This document shows, piece after piece, positions 19,261-28,240 of a DNA stretch of 56,499 nt (its first letter is position 1; each line of letters begins with the position of its first letter). A program made the translations under genes and the position numbers. The notes beneath the pieces were generated by a model, which saw nothing but the letters and a program-made list of their open reading frames with translations, had not been told where the DNA came from and did no database searches. The stretch is from Sporolactobacillus sp. STSJ-5 (GTDB lineage: Bacteria > Bacillota > Bacilli > Bacillales > Sporolactobacillaceae), in contig NZ_JANFOJ010000020.1 in assembly GCF_024385605.1 (NCBI RefSeq), forward strand, positions 1-56,499, read 5' to 3'.

Positions 19261-19812
19261 ATGATTGTTAAAGAAATAATCGTCGTTGAAGGTAGAAGCG
19301 ATACGGAGGCAATTCATCGTGCGCTCGATGCCGATACGATTGAAACCAACGGATCGCGTGTCAGCAAGCGCACTATTCGCGCTATTCAAAATGCACAGGC
19401 TCGCCGCGGCGTGATTGTGTTTACAGATCCCGATTATCCTGGTGAACGAATTCGAAAGATTGTCAGCCGCGCCGTCCCCGGATGCAAACACGCATTTATT
19501 ACACGTGCCGAGGGTCAGGGCGGTACAAATGAAAGCCTTGGAATTGAACATGCCTCGCCGCGTACCATTCTGCGGTCACTCGAAAAGGTCTATACGCAAT
19601 TCGAGGAGCCTGAGGAGCAGATCAGCATGCAGACGTTGAGGAGCCTGGGACTGCTCGGCGGTAAAACGTCGCGGTCGTTGCGTGAACAGCTTTGTGAGCT
19701 ACTTAATATCGGCTATGCCAATGGTAAACAATTATATAAACGACTGCGTATGTTTCAAATTGCTGAAAGCGACCTGAGGCAGGCGCTTGATGTCATCCGA
19801 TCGAAGGAGTGA
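19261..19812 (+). CDS. rnmV: Ribonuclease M5
   Basis: The 183-residue protein has an amino-terminal TOPRIM domain ([12 protein letters not shown], then [12 protein letters not shown]) and a C-terminal rRNA-binding region. RNase M5 matures 5S rRNA precursors with the help of ribosomal protein L18. AAGGAG precedes ATG at 19261. The stop at 19810-19812 is 5 bases ahead of the rsmA start, so the two genes are co-transcribed and probably translationally coupled. Confidence 0.95.
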   Translation: MIVKEIIVVEGRSDTEAIHRALDADTIETNGSRVSKRTIRAIQNAQARRGVIVFTDPDYPGERIRKIVSRAVPGCKHAFITRAEGQGGTNESLGIEHASPRTILRSLEKVYTQFEEPEEQISMQTLRSLGLLGGKTSRSLREQLCELLNIGYANGKQLYKRLRMFQIAESDLRQALDVIRSKE

Positions 19813-19817
19813 ACGTC

Positions 19818-20687
19818 ATGAACAAAAGAATATCATCACCGAAGACCATGCAGGATGTCATTCGCAAACACAAATTCACTTTGAAAAAGAGTCTTGGACA
19901 GAACTTCCTCATTGACGAAAATATTTTAAATAACATCGCCTTGTCAGCCGGTATCGACGAAGAAAGTTACGTGCTGGAGATTGGACCGGGAGCGGGTGCG
20001 CTCACTCAAGTACTCGCAGGTCAGGCGAAGCAAGTGCTTGCTGTGGAAATTGATCGTAGATTGGAACCCGTATTAAATGATACACTGCACGATTTTGACA
20101 ATGTGGCCATTCGTTTCGGCGACGTGCTGAAGCTTGATCTTCACCAAATAATCAGTGAGGAATTTCCTCCGGGTGCAACGGTGACTGTAGTGGCCAATCT
20201 GCCTTACTACGTGACAACTCCGATTTTGATGAAATTGCTGACCGGCGATTTGCCAATCAATACAATTGTTGTGATGATTCAAAAGGAAGTCGCGAGCCGG
20301 CTCCAAGCTGAACCGGGAGAGAAAAGTTATGGATCGCTGTCCATAGCCGTTCAGTACATTGCCGAAGCAAAGATTGTGATGACGGTCCCGAAGACGGTAT
20401 TTGTACCGCAGCCGAATGTGGATTCTGCTGTGATCCGTCTAGATGTTCGCCCTGAGAAAAAAGTGCAGGTTGTCGACGAAGCGTTCTTTTTTAAACTGGT
20501 TCGCGCAAGCTTTGCGCAACGGCGAAAGACCTTAATGAACAACCTCATCAATAATTTATATGACAAAGACCAAAAAGAACATTTGCTGTCGATATTAGAA
20601 AAAGTCGGTATTGACCCCGGTCGCCGCGGCGAAACACTGTCAATCGAAGAGTTCGCTCGATTGAGTGACGCACTGAGCAATGAGTAA
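19818..20687 (+). CDS. rsmA: 16S rRNA dimethyladenosine transferase KsgA/RsmA
   Basis: The 289-residue methyltransferase dimethylates A1518 and A1519 in 16S rRNA. Motifs: [12 protein letters not shown] at the amino terminus, SAM loop [12 protein letters not shown], and [10 protein letters not shown] (the catalytic NLPY). ATG at 19818 is 9 bases from AAGGAG, which lies in the last codons of rnmV; an in-frame GTG at 19809 overlaps that site and is less likely. It is followed by a strong terminator and then by a 780-base repeat-rich gap. Confidence 0.95.
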   Translation: MNKRISSPKTMQDVIRKHKFTLKKSLGQNFLIDENILNNIALSAGIDEESYVLEIGPGAGALTQVLAGQAKQVLAVEIDRRLEPVLNDTLHDFDNVAIRFGDVLKLDLHQIISEEFPPGATVTVVANLPYYVTTPILMKLLTGDLPINTIVVMIQKEVASRLQAEPGEKSYGSLSIAVQYIAEAKIVMTVPKTVFVPQPNVDSAVIRLDVRPEKKVQVVDEAFFFKLVRASFAQRRKTLMNNLINNLYDKDQKEHLLSILEKVGIDPGRRGETLSIEEFARLSDALSNE

Positions 20688-20700
20688 AAACAATGATTAT

Positions 20701-20738
20701 AAAATAGGCACCTTCTTTTACGAGAGGTGCCTATTTTT
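20701..20738 (+). terminator. Rho-independent terminator after rsmA
   Basis: AAAATAGGCACCT pairs with AGGTGCCTATTTT, a 13-base stem with a T-rich tail. Confidence 0.92.
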
Positions 20739-20811
20739 CATGCCCTAAAAAGATAAGGCCAATGGTTTGCACAAATTAAGAAAATATAAGATTTTCGGAT
20801 TAACAAAAAGT

Positions 20812-20886
20812 TGGAAACTAGACACGAAAGCGCGAGACGCCTGCGGGTGCGTCCCTGTTGATCCGGAGCCAAGGGAGACCCCGCAG
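20812..20886. repeat. Intergenic repeat family A, copy 2
   Basis: GGAAACTAGACACGAAAGCG followed by CGAGACGCC matches 7091-7117 with few changes. The GAGACCCCGCAG end matches 34075-34086 (GAGACCCCGCGG). It opens the composite repeat island in the rsmA-yabG gap. Confidence 0.75.
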
Positions 20887-20897
20887 ATATTGTTTGG

Positions 20898-21137
20898 ATG
20901 ATCAGATAAGCGCCTAATCTGATAAATAGACGGAAAAATTCCGCTTAATAAGAAAATGAACGAAAAAATAGCTTAAATAGACGGATAAGTTCCGCTTATC
21001 GAATCTAAAAACGTGAAAATGGAGAGCTTTGCTTTGCATAACCGGAAAAATTACCCTTATTTATTAGCGAAACAAGCTCAATGATGTGTATAACCGGAAA
21101 AATTCCGCTTAATTTACTCGTTACTTAATGAAGGACC
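20898..21137. repeat. Intergenic repeat family B, copy 1 (~240 bp, four internal dyads)
   Basis: The block begins GATCAGATAAGCGCC.AATCTGA and ends TTACTCGTTACTTAATGAAGGACC. It contains four spaced dyads of the form ACGGAAAAATTCCGCTTA (near 20930, 20980, 21042 and 21093). It aligns end to end with 34381-34620. No open frame of note crosses it. The conserved dyads suggest RNA hairpins or protein sites in a non-autonomous element. Confidence 0.8.
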
Positions 21138-21190
21138 AAAATGCTCAATGAAGCAGAGGTGGAATGAAGGAACTTTCGTATGTAAAGGAG

Positions 21191-21310
21191 TAAAGGAACT
21201 TTCGCTAACTACGCATACGTCCTGTATGCAACGCGAAAGCCATCACATCCTGTGAAAGTACGTCCTGTATGCAACGCGAAAGTCATCGCGTCCTGCGGCA
21301 GTACGGACCG
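21191..21310. repeat. Intergenic repeat family C, copy 2 (internally duplicated)
   Basis: GGAACTTTCGCTAACTACGC is followed by two ~43-base tandem subunits, each beginning ACGTCCTGTATGCAACGCGAAAG. The same order is found at 34221-34290 with one subunit, and a diverged form lies at 1691-1790. Together with families A and B it fills most of 20739-21468, where I find no gene. Confidence 0.8.
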
Positions 21311-21468
21311 GTCAATGCCAGATTTTTCTAAGAGGAAGTTAAAGGCTGCGATCATGTTCAATTGTTGAAGTGTCCCTTCATGAATATTCGTTTCTGCACA
21401 ATCATAGATTGAAAAGGATGACTCTGATTTTTTACGGATCCGGATGTGCTGAAAAGAGGGAGTGGAAC

Positions 21469-22332
21469 ATGACGGTTCAAGTAGGAGATCTCGTGGCGCG
21501 AACTTCATACCATTGCGACCTTCCGTTTCGTGTGGTGGCCATTCATGAAGAGACAAAAAGTGCCGAGTTGAATGGCCATGACTTGCGTTTGTACGCAGAC
21601 GCGCCGCTCGATGACTTGGTTCTAGTAACTAAAGATGAACGGGAAGAGTATGAAAAAGTGACGAGTTCGAAGGAAGCGGAGTCCTACAAGCTTTTCAGAC
21701 AGGACTATAAGCAAATGAAATTGAAAAGAGGATATACGGCAACAAATGGTTATCGGGAAGGGGCTTCGTATTTTGAAATGCCCGGACGTGTGCTTCACAT
21801 TGACGGAGATCCGTATTATTTAAAAAAGTGCCTTGCTTTTTATGAAAAACTGCATGTACCTGTAATCGGCAAATATATGCAGGAATCGGAAATGCCTGAT
21901 CTTGCTCCGAAGCTGGTCGCGCAGATCCGCCCGGATATTCTTGTACTGACCGGACATGATGCATTTATGAAGAATAAGGGAATGCCAGACGAGATTAAGG
22001 CCTACCGCAATTCGGGGTATTTTATCCGAACAGTCAAAGAGGTTCGCTATCACTGGCCTAGTCTTGATCAGATGATTATTTTTTCCGGCGCTTGCCAATC
22101 TAATTTTGAATATTTAATTCGGGCGGGATCGAATTTTGCCAGTTCGCCTGACCGCGTAAATATTCATGCGCTTGATCCGGTTTATCTTGCCGCCAGGATC
22201 AGTTTTACGTCTTTTATGGATAGTGTCAATGTGTGGGAAGTGCTCAGAAACACGCTGACCGGTGCAGGCGGCTTGGGCGGGGTGGAAAGTCGGGGGATGC
22301 TTCGCACGGGTCTGCCCTACCCCTCGGAATAA
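21469..22332 (+). CDS. yabG: Sporulation-specific protease YabG
   Basis: The 287-residue protein matches the YabG family, a mother-cell protease that processes spore coat proteins such as SpoIVA and YeeK and helps coat cross-linking. Conserved segments include the amino-terminal VGDLVARTSYHCDLPFRV, a central LTGHDAF with the proposed catalytic His, and IFSGACQSNFE with the proposed catalytic Cys. ATG at 21469 follows GGGAGTGG; an upstream in-frame ATG at 21370 would add residues not seen in the family. In Bacillus the gene is sigma-K controlled; I could not identify its promoter because the upstream DNA is repeat-derived. Confidence 0.93.
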   Translation: MTVQVGDLVARTSYHCDLPFRVVAIHEETKSAELNGHDLRLYADAPLDDLVLVTKDEREEYEKVTSSKEAESYKLFRQDYKQMKLKRGYTATNGYREGASYFEMPGRVLHIDGDPYYLKKCLAFYEKLHVPVIGKYMQESEMPDLAPKLVAQIRPDILVLTGHDAFMKNKGMPDEIKAYRNSGYFIRTVKEVRYHWPSLDQMIIFSGACQSNFEYLIRAGSNFASSPDRVNIHALDPVYLAARISFTSFMDSVNVWEVLRNTLTGAGGLGGVESRGMLRTGLPYPSE

Positions 22333-22400
22333 AAATAATTTAGTAGGAAATTCAGTCGAATTTTGAGAGAAAATAACGCCTGTTCTTCGCAATAAATGTA

Positions 22401-22430
22401 TTGACAGCAACAATGGTTTCTTGATATAAT
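22401..22430 (+). promoter_or_regulatory. Sigma-A promoter P1 of veg
   Basis: TTGACA at 22401-22406 and TATAAT at 22425-22430, 18-base spacer, both hexamers perfect. Confidence 0.8.
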
Positions 22431-22447
22431 TCATACTATTTGATTTT

Positions 22448-22475
22448 TTGACGTCCATTGTGGTATACTTATAAT
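22448..22475 (+). promoter_or_regulatory. Sigma-A promoter P2 of veg
   Basis: TTGACG at 22448-22453 and TATAAT at 22470-22475, 16-base spacer, ending 22 bases before the veg start. The veg promoter is among the strongest in B. subtilis, consistent with two near-consensus promoters here. Confidence 0.75.
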
Positions 22476-22496
22476 TAAGCGAGGTGGATTGTCGAG

Positions 22497-22751
22497 ATGG
22501 GAAAAACCATTGATGATATCAGAGGCGCTCTAGACGAACGTGTCGGCGAACGTTTGACATTAAAGGCAAACGGTGGCAGACGCAAAACGATTCAACGCAT
22601 TGGTGTTTTGGAAGGTACCTATCCGTCGGTTTTTATTGTGAGGCTGGATAAAGATTCGAACGCGTATGACCGCGTATCGTACAGCTACACTGATGTGTTG
22701 ACGGACTCGGTGGAACTCACCTTTTTGGAGGAAATGGCGAGCGGCCAGTAA
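22497..22751 (+). CDS. veg: Veg protein
   Basis: The 84-residue protein carries the Veg family sequence, starting [13 protein letters not shown] and containing [20 protein letters not shown] and SYSYTDVLT. In B. subtilis Veg is abundant in vegetative cells and stimulates biofilm matrix gene expression by antagonising SinR, although the mechanism is not fully defined. Strong GAGGTGG and tandem sigma-A promoters indicate high expression. It sits between yabG and sspF as in Bacillus. Confidence 0.95.
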   Translation: MGKTIDDIRGALDERVGERLTLKANGGRRKTIQRIGVLEGTYPSVFIVRLDKDSNAYDRVSYSYTDVLTDSVELTFLEEMASGQ

Positions 22752-22968
22752 TGAATTGCTTGTTCGATTTCCATGATGACAGACCATTTATTTATAGCGG
22801 ATGCGCGCACCCTTTTTGTTCGAAATTCACGGACAAAACTGGAGATGCGCGTTTATGCTTTTCATAAGTCTTTCGTCAAAATTCATTTTAGCACGTTTGG
22901 CGAATAGAAGAAAGTAAATTAGTGCAACCTAATTTCTGCTCGACCATTGGAAAGGAGTTGTGCCGATC

Positions 22969-23160
22969 ATGTCCAGACGCAGAGGCATTATGTCTGAAGC
23001 ATTTAAAGAGGAACTTGCCAAAGAGCTGGGGTTTTATGATACGGTCAAGAATGAAGGATGGGGCGGCATCAAGGCCCGCGACGCAGGCAATATGGTGCGC
23101 CTCGCTATTCAAAAAGCTGAAGCGACACTTGGTGACGCTGATAAACAGCACCATGATTGA
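22969..23160 (+). CDS. sspF: Small acid-soluble spore protein, alpha/beta-type-like SspF
   Basis: The 63-residue protein has the SspF sequence [19 protein letters not shown] and [20 protein letters not shown]. Alpha/beta-type spore proteins coat and protect DNA in the forespore; SspF is a minor relative expressed under sigma-G. ATG at 22969 is preferred because AAAGGAG is 11 bases upstream; GTG at 22960 would lie only 2 bases from it. It precedes ispE as in Bacillus. Confidence 0.93.
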   Translation: MSRRRGIMSEAFKEELAKELGFYDTVKNEGWGGIKARDAGNMVRLAIQKAEATLGDADKQHHD

Positions 23161-23167
23161 GCACGAA

Positions 23168-23210
23168 AGAAGGGGATTCTGTCCAGAAACGGATGGGACC
23201 CCCTTTTTCT
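23168..23210 (+). terminator. Likely terminator after sspF
   Basis: AGAAGGGGATT... and GGACCCCCTTTTTCTT form an imperfect long hairpin ending in a T-rich run. Confidence 0.55.
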
Positions 23211-23304
23211 TCATGCTCGTTTCCTTTAAACTATAAAGTGTAAAAAAACGGAGTAGGTATTATAGATCAGGATCCAGCTAAGAATGCTGTTCTGGGGTGA
23301 ACGG

Positions 23305-23390
23305 GATACTAGGGCATCCATGAATGTCGGTCCGTCAAAGCGCCACGTTCTGTGGCAATCCGGACATTAGATCATCCGTGATCGTCGCAT
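23305..23390. repeat. Intergenic repeat family D, copy 1
   Basis: The segment CCGGACATTAGATCATCCGTGATCGTCGC (23360-23388, shown here only for its core GATCATCCGTGA) resembles 51113-51140, where CCGGGCACTGGGTCATCCGTG is followed by ACCGTCGC. An internal partner GGGCATCCATGAATGTCGG lies at 23312. It occupies the sspF-ispE gap, where no gene is seen. Confidence 0.55.
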
Positions 23391-23458
23391 CAATTGCTTT
23401 TTATTAAAATTGGACATGTATACGAAAGCAGCTTGTTAATTGGAAGTGGGGGAACCGT

Positions 23459-24337
23459 TTGAAAGTACTTGAGAAAGCACCGGCAAAAATTAACCTTTCC
23501 CTTGATGTTGTTGGGAATCGAAGCGATGGTTATCATGAGGTCAAAATGATCATGACCTCAATTGATTTAGCAGATCGGGTGGAATGCGGCGATCTGCATG
23601 AGAATCGAATTATAGTCCGTACATCAGCCCCCTATGTGCCTGAGGATGAACGTAATTTCGCATATCAGGCTGCTAAGTACATCAAAGAATGTTATGATAT
23701 TCGCCGCGGTGTAGAAATAACGATTAAAAAAAATATACCAGTTGCTGCAGGACTTGCCGGAGGAAGCACGGATGCCGCGGCAACGATCCGTGCCCTGGAC
23801 AAGCTATGGCATATTGGTATGTCCTATAAAGAAATGCTGGAAATTTCAGCGAAAATCGGATCTGATGTCGCTTTCTGCATTAAAGGAGGAACGGCACTCG
23901 CCACCGGAAGAGGCGAACAAATTACGCCTTTGCCGTCCTTGGCTCCTTGCTGGGTCGTTCTTGTTAAGCCGGACGTGTCAGTATCAACGGCGCAGATCTA
24001 TAAAGATTTGGACAGTCAGCCGATTATTCATCCGGATGTTGATGCCATGATCCAAGCCATCAAAAAGGAAGATTTTCAGACAATCTGCGGACTGCTCGGT
24101 AATTCTCTTGAGTCTGTGACCATGAGAAAAGTTGCGGATATCGCAAAGATAAAAGGTCATATGAAAGCAATCGGTGCGGAAGGGATATTGATGAGCGGAA
24201 GCGGACCAACCGTGTTTGCGCTTACCCAGCATGAATCACGAATGTTGCGCTTGATGAATGGGATGAGAGGTTATTGTTCGCAGGTATTCGCCGTGAGGCT
24301 TTGTAAACCGTTTACCCTCTTGTCTGAATACGAATAA
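23459..24337 (+). CDS. ispE: 4-diphosphocytidyl-2-C-methyl-D-erythritol kinase
   Basis: The 292-residue GHMP kinase phosphorylates CDP-methylerythritol in the non-mevalonate isoprenoid pathway. It begins with APAKINLSLDV, carries the ATP loop PVAAGLAGGSTDAAA near residue 93, and ends with the GSGPTVFAL motif. The start is TTG at 23459, preceded by AGTGGGGG; no ATG or GTG is suitably placed. It is followed by purR, 43 bases away, as in Bacillus. Confidence 0.95.
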   Translation: MKVLEKAPAKINLSLDVVGNRSDGYHEVKMIMTSIDLADRVECGDLHENRIIVRTSAPYVPEDERNFAYQAAKYIKECYDIRRGVEITIKKNIPVAAGLAGGSTDAAATIRALDKLWHIGMSYKEMLEISAKIGSDVAFCIKGGTALATGRGEQITPLPSLAPCWVVLVKPDVSVSTAQIYKDLDSQPIIHPDVDAMIQAIKKEDFQTICGLLGNSLESVTMRKVADIAKIKGHMKAIGAEGILMSGSGPTVFALTQHESRMLRLMNGMRGYCSQVFAVRLCKPFTLLSEYE

Positions 24338-24380
24338 TGGTGTAAAATTGCTTTAAAATATTCGGATTTGGAGGATTATC

Positions 24381-25229
24381 ATGAAACTTAAGCGAAGCAG
24401 CAGACTGGTCGATATGACAGAATATTTGCTGCGGCATCCTCACCAGGTGATTTCGCTTTCCTATTTTTCGGAACGGTATGAATCTGCCAAATCCTCGATA
24501 AGCGAAGATCTGACGATTATCAAGGAGAACTTTGAATCTCAAGAAATCGGACGGCTGCAGACGCAGGCGGGGGCTACGGGCGGAGTATGTTATATGCCAT
24601 CCATGGGCTGCGAGGAAGCCGAACAATTGCTTGGACGATTGCAGGAACAGATGACGCGAAAGGAGCGGATTCTACCTGGAGGCTATCTCTATATGACTGA
24701 TATTCTGGGGAAGCCGGACTATATTAATGCGATTGGACGGCTGATCGCATCGGTTTTTATTAATGAAAAGCTGGATGCAATCATGACGATGGAGACAAAG
24801 GGTATTCCGCTTGCGTACGCAGTTGCCACACAGTGCAGCGTACCGGTTGTTGTCGTCCGACGAAGCAGCAAAGTAACCGAGGGATCTACAGTAAGCATTA
24901 ATTATATATCCGGGTCTTCAAAAAGGATACAGACAATGGTTTTGCCGCGAAGAAGTCTGAAAGCACACGCACGTGTTTTAATCGTCGATGACTTCATGAA
25001 AGCTGGAGGAACGATGAAAGGTATGATTAATTTAGTGGAGGAATTCGGCGCAAAGGTTGCCGGCATGGCCGTTCTCGTTGAAAAAAAAGATGAACGTCCG
25101 AAATTGGTTAATCATTATGTATCGCTGCTTAAACTGTCAATCCTTGAGCAACAAGATGCGCTGACAATTGAAAACGGTAACGTGTACGAATGGCTGCCGA
25201 AAAATAATTCTCTTGGAGTAAAAGACTAA
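24381..25229 (+). CDS. purR: Purine operon repressor PurR
   Basis: The 282-residue protein has an amino-terminal winged helix (VDMTEYLLRHPHQVISL) fused to a phosphoribosyltransferase-fold effector domain whose PRPP loop reads VLIVDDFMKAGGTMKG near residue 200. PurR of Bacillus represses purine synthesis and transport genes and is released by PRPP. GGAGG precedes ATG at 24381. In Bacillus ridA (yabJ) follows; here spoVG is next, and ridA is absent. Confidence 0.95.
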   Translation: MKLKRSSRLVDMTEYLLRHPHQVISLSYFSERYESAKSSISEDLTIIKENFESQEIGRLQTQAGATGGVCYMPSMGCEEAEQLLGRLQEQMTRKERILPGGYLYMTDILGKPDYINAIGRLIASVFINEKLDAIMTMETKGIPLAYAVATQCSVPVVVVRRSSKVTEGSTVSINYISGSSKRIQTMVLPRRSLKAHARVLIVDDFMKAGGTMKGMINLVEEFGAKVAGMAVLVEKKDERPKLVNHYVSLLKLSILEQQDALTIENGNVYEWLPKNNSLGVKD

Positions 25230-25390
25230 CCGTTTCCAATAAATTTTTGAACTGCCGTCAAACACTATATGCGCAAATAATAAAAATATTTTTGTTTCTT
25301 TTTGCCACTTGCAGGATTTCCCACTTTTTATGTTGAAACAAGTATTTAGAATGACGAGTTACGCATAAGGGAAAGGGTGGTGTCTTATCA

Positions 25391-25681
25391 ATGGAAATAA
25401 CAGATGTCAGATTGCGGCTTGTGCATACTGACGGGCGCATGAGGGCAATCGCCTCAATAACTCTTGATAAAGAGTTCGTTGTCCACGATATTCGCGTGAT
25501 TGATGGAAACAATGGCACATTCGTCGCGATGCCCAGCAAGCGGACACCTGACGGGGAGTTTAGGGATATTGCCCACCCCATCACATCAGGGACTAGAGAG
25601 AAAATACAGTCGGCAATACTTAGTGAATATGAACATGCATGTGAGGGCGATCCTTCATTCGAACAGGCAGGCGCTTCTTAA
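25391..25681 (+). CDS. spoVG: Septation/stage V sporulation regulator SpoVG
   Basis: The 96-residue protein starts [19 protein letters not shown] and contains [29 protein letters not shown] (only the PSKRTPDG core is diagnostic). SpoVG is a small nucleic-acid-binding regulator affecting asymmetric division, cortex formation and, in other Firmicutes, virulence and cell-wall genes. GGGAAAGGGTGG lies upstream of ATG at 25391. A terminator-like hairpin follows at a distance, so glmU is probably transcribed separately here. Confidence 0.96.
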   Translation: MEITDVRLRLVHTDGRMRAIASITLDKEFVVHDIRVIDGNNGTFVAMPSKRTPDGEFRDIAHPITSGTREKIQSAILSEYEHACEGDPSFEQAGAS

Positions 25682-25860
25682 ATAATGGCCGTGTTATAAG
25701 ATTGCATGTCTTTGATAGGTCAAACATTTTTATCAGCAGGGCTGCGTCAACGTCATTTTAAAGATACTTTTCATTTGCAGAATTTTGTGAGACAAGCCCA
25801 GCATGTTCACGAATTACTTGTTCATGAATACGATTCGATTTGAGGATAAGAGCTATTAGT

Positions 25861-25891
25861 AAAAAAAGGAGCCAATTGGTTCTTTTTTTTT
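25861..25891 (+). terminator. Bidirectional-looking terminator between spoVG and glmU
   Basis: GGAGCCAATTGGTTC with flanking A7 and T9 tracts forms a self-complementary hairpin centred on CCAATTGG. The remainder of the 25682-26021 gap contains only a 45-codon open frame (25706-25843) without a ribosome-binding site. Confidence 0.75.
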
Positions 25892-26021
25892 ACTTGAACA
25901 TTAAAAAACATGTTCTGACGAATTGACGCAAATTTCGCCTTTGTTATCTTGAAAAAGGGTTGTTTTTAAGCTATAGTCTAAAATGGACGCTAAGGATCAG
26001 CGAAAGCTATGGGGGTTCATC

Positions 26022-27113
26022 ATGTCAAATCGATTTGCGATCATTCTTGCTGCCGGTAAAGGTACAAGAATGCAATCGAAACTATATAAAGTGCTGCATC
26101 AGGTTTGTGGCAAACCGATGATCCGACATGTCATTGATGAGGTTGGCAAAGCTGATTTCGAAAAGGTTTATGTCATTGTCGGACATGGGGCGAATGAGGT
26201 GAAAGCGGCGGTCGGTGATAGGGCTGAATGCCTGTTGCAGCAAAAGCAGCTTGGAACAGGACACGCTGTGCTTCAAGCCGCGGATCGATTAGCCGAGCAA
26301 GAAGGCACGACGGTTGTTCTCTGCGGAGATACTCCACTGATCACTCATCAAACCATTGAGAAGCTGATTCAGATTCAAGAAAAGAATCAGGCAGCGGCAG
26401 CAGTGTTGACCGCTAAATTGGAAGATCCGACGGGATACGGTCGCGTCATTCGGGATTCATCAGGAAATGTTGCGAAAATTGTCGAACATAAAGATGCAAA
26501 TCCTGATGAAAAAAGGGTAAAAGAAATTAATACGGGCATCTATTGTTTTGACAACCGTAAATTGTTCACCCTTTTAAAGCAAGTGAAAAACAATAATGTT
26601 CAGGGTGAATACTATCTTCCTGATGTTATTGGTTTGCTTGTCCGCGACTCTGAGAAAGTGATTGCCTACGCAACAGAACAGTTCGAGGAAACAGTCGGTG
26701 TCAATGACCGCATTCAATTGGCTGCTGCAGGGAAATATATGCAGGTACGCATCAATAGGGCAATGATGCAGAATGGTGTGACACTGATCGATCCGGATAC
26801 AACCTATTTGTCGGCGGAATGCGAGATCGGCATGGATACGGTTGTCTATCCGGGGACGGTCATTGCCGGAAAGACACGAATCGGAAGCAGCTGCACAATC
26901 GGTGCTTATTCGCAAATTCGCGACTGTGTGATTGGCGACGGGACGCAGATTGATCAATCTGTGCTGGAGAACAGTACGATTGGAAGCAATGTGCAGATCG
27001 GACCTTTCGCACATATTCGTCCGCTGTCCAAGATCCATGATCAGACAAAAGTGGGCAGTTTTGTCGACGTAAAGAACACGGACATTGGAGAACGGAGCGG
27101 GCCGAGCATTTAA
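26022..27113 (+). CDS. glmU: GlmU, C-terminally truncated (uridyltransferase domain intact, acetyltransferase domain broken)
   Basis: GlmU normally has ~456 residues: an amino-terminal GlcNAc-1-P uridyltransferase and a C-terminal left-handed beta-helix that acetylates GlcN-1-P. Here the uridyltransferase is complete (LAAGKGTRMQSKLYKVLH, CGDTPL, GYGRVIR, EINTGIYCF), but the protein stops after 363 residues at GERSGPSI, inside the beta-helix. The family's next segment, with the catalytic His and Tyr (HLSYxGDA), is found only in another frame: from 27101 it reads AEHLKIGEASQDPGKKT and stops at 27154. So a one-base loss near 27097-27101 and a further deletion of ~80 codons both seem to have occurred. 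ATG at 26022 is 6 bases from GGGGG. Acetyltransferase activity is predicted lost. Confidence 0.88.
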   Translation: MSNRFAIILAAGKGTRMQSKLYKVLHQVCGKPMIRHVIDEVGKADFEKVYVIVGHGANEVKAAVGDRAECLLQQKQLGTGHAVLQAADRLAEQEGTTVVLCGDTPLITHQTIEKLIQIQEKNQAAAAVLTAKLEDPTGYGRVIRDSSGNVAKIVEHKDANPDEKRVKEINTGIYCFDNRKLFTLLKQVKNNNVQGEYYLPDVIGLLVRDSEKVIAYATEQFEETVGVNDRIQLAAAGKYMQVRINRAMMQNGVTLIDPDTTYLSAECEIGMDTVVYPGTVIAGKTRIGSSCTIGAYSQIRDCVIGDGTQIDQSVLENSTIGSNVQIGPFAHIRPLSKIHDQTKVGSFVDVKNTDIGERSGPSI

Positions 27114-27195
27114 AAATAGGTGAGGCATCGCAAGATCCGGGCAAAAAAACATAATTAAAGTACAGGTTAAACCATTAACTGGAGGGAACCATTAG

Positions 27196-28146
27196 ATGGT
27201 CAGCTATTTAGATCCAAATTTGAAAGTATTCAGCCTCAATTCAAATCCTGATCTTGCAAAGCAAATTGCAGAGCATATCGGTATTAAACTCGGAAAATGC
27301 ATTGTATCGTCATTCAGTGACGGCGAGATCCAAATCAGCATCGAAGAAAGCATTCGAGGCAGTGAAGTTTATGTCATTCAGTCAACAAGTGATCCGGTGA
27401 ATCAACACTTGATGGAATTGCTGATCATGATTGATGCGTTGAAACGCGCATCCGCAAAAACGATCAATTTGGTTATCCCTTATTACGGCTATGCGAGACA
27501 GGACCGCAAAGCACGTGCTCGTGAACCGATCACAGCAAAGCTTGTCGCAAATCTTTTGGAAACGGCAGGCGCAACGCGCGTGTTGACGCTCGATTTGCAT
27601 GCACCGCAAATCCAAGGATTTTTTGACATTCCTGTCGACCAGCTTCTTGGTGTCCCGACCCTGTCGGAATATTTCATGAGCAAGCAGCTTGAGGATATCG
27701 TTATTGTCTCTCCGGATCATGGCGGTGTGACGCGTGCACGCAAAATGGCTGACCGCCTAAAAGCACCGATTGCAATCATTGATAAACGCCGCCCGCGTCC
27801 CAATGTTGCGGAAGTCATGAACATTATCGGCGATATTCAGGGCAAAACGTGCATTATTGTCGATGATATTATCGATACGGCAGGTACAATTACGCTTGCC
27901 GCTAACGCCTTAGTTGAGCGCGGCGCTAAAAAGGTGTATGCTTGCTGTACACACCCTGTTTTGTCGGGTCCCGCAATCGAACGTATTCAGGCGTCTGCAA
28001 TCAGCGAACTCGTTGTGACCAACACGATTCCGTTGCCTGAAGAAAAGAAAATTGACAAAATTGTGCAGTTGTCTGTCGCACCGTTGATTGGTGAAGCAAT
28101 TATTCGTATTCATGAAAAATTGTCGGTCAGCAGGTTGTTTAATTAA
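27196..28146 (+). CDS. prs: Ribose-phosphate pyrophosphokinase
   Basis: The 316-residue class I PRPP synthetase makes phosphoribosyl pyrophosphate from ribose-5-phosphate and ATP for nucleotide, histidine and tryptophan synthesis. It has the [15 protein letters not shown] segment, the ATP/ribose-5-P loop [17 protein letters not shown] and the PRPP-binding [13 protein letters not shown] near residue 220. GGAGGG precedes ATG at 27196. Length is typical. It follows the damaged glmU 3' end by 82 bases. Confidence 0.97.
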   Translation: MVSYLDPNLKVFSLNSNPDLAKQIAEHIGIKLGKCIVSSFSDGEIQISIEESIRGSEVYVIQSTSDPVNQHLMELLIMIDALKRASAKTINLVIPYYGYARQDRKARAREPITAKLVANLLETAGATRVLTLDLHAPQIQGFFDIPVDQLLGVPTLSEYFMSKQLEDIVIVSPDHGGVTRARKMADRLKAPIAIIDKRRPRPNVAEVMNIIGDIQGKTCIIVDDIIDTAGTITLAANALVERGAKKVYACCTHPVLSGPAIERIQASAISELVVTNTIPLPEEKKIDKIVQLSVAPLIGEAIIRIHEKLSVSRLFN

Positions 28147-28240
28147 CTATCGATCGGAATTTAGTGCCTTACAGGGTTAGATTATACGTGATTCGTCAAA
28201 AATTTAATAAGGATCCATTTGAAAGGGAGTGCAATGACGC

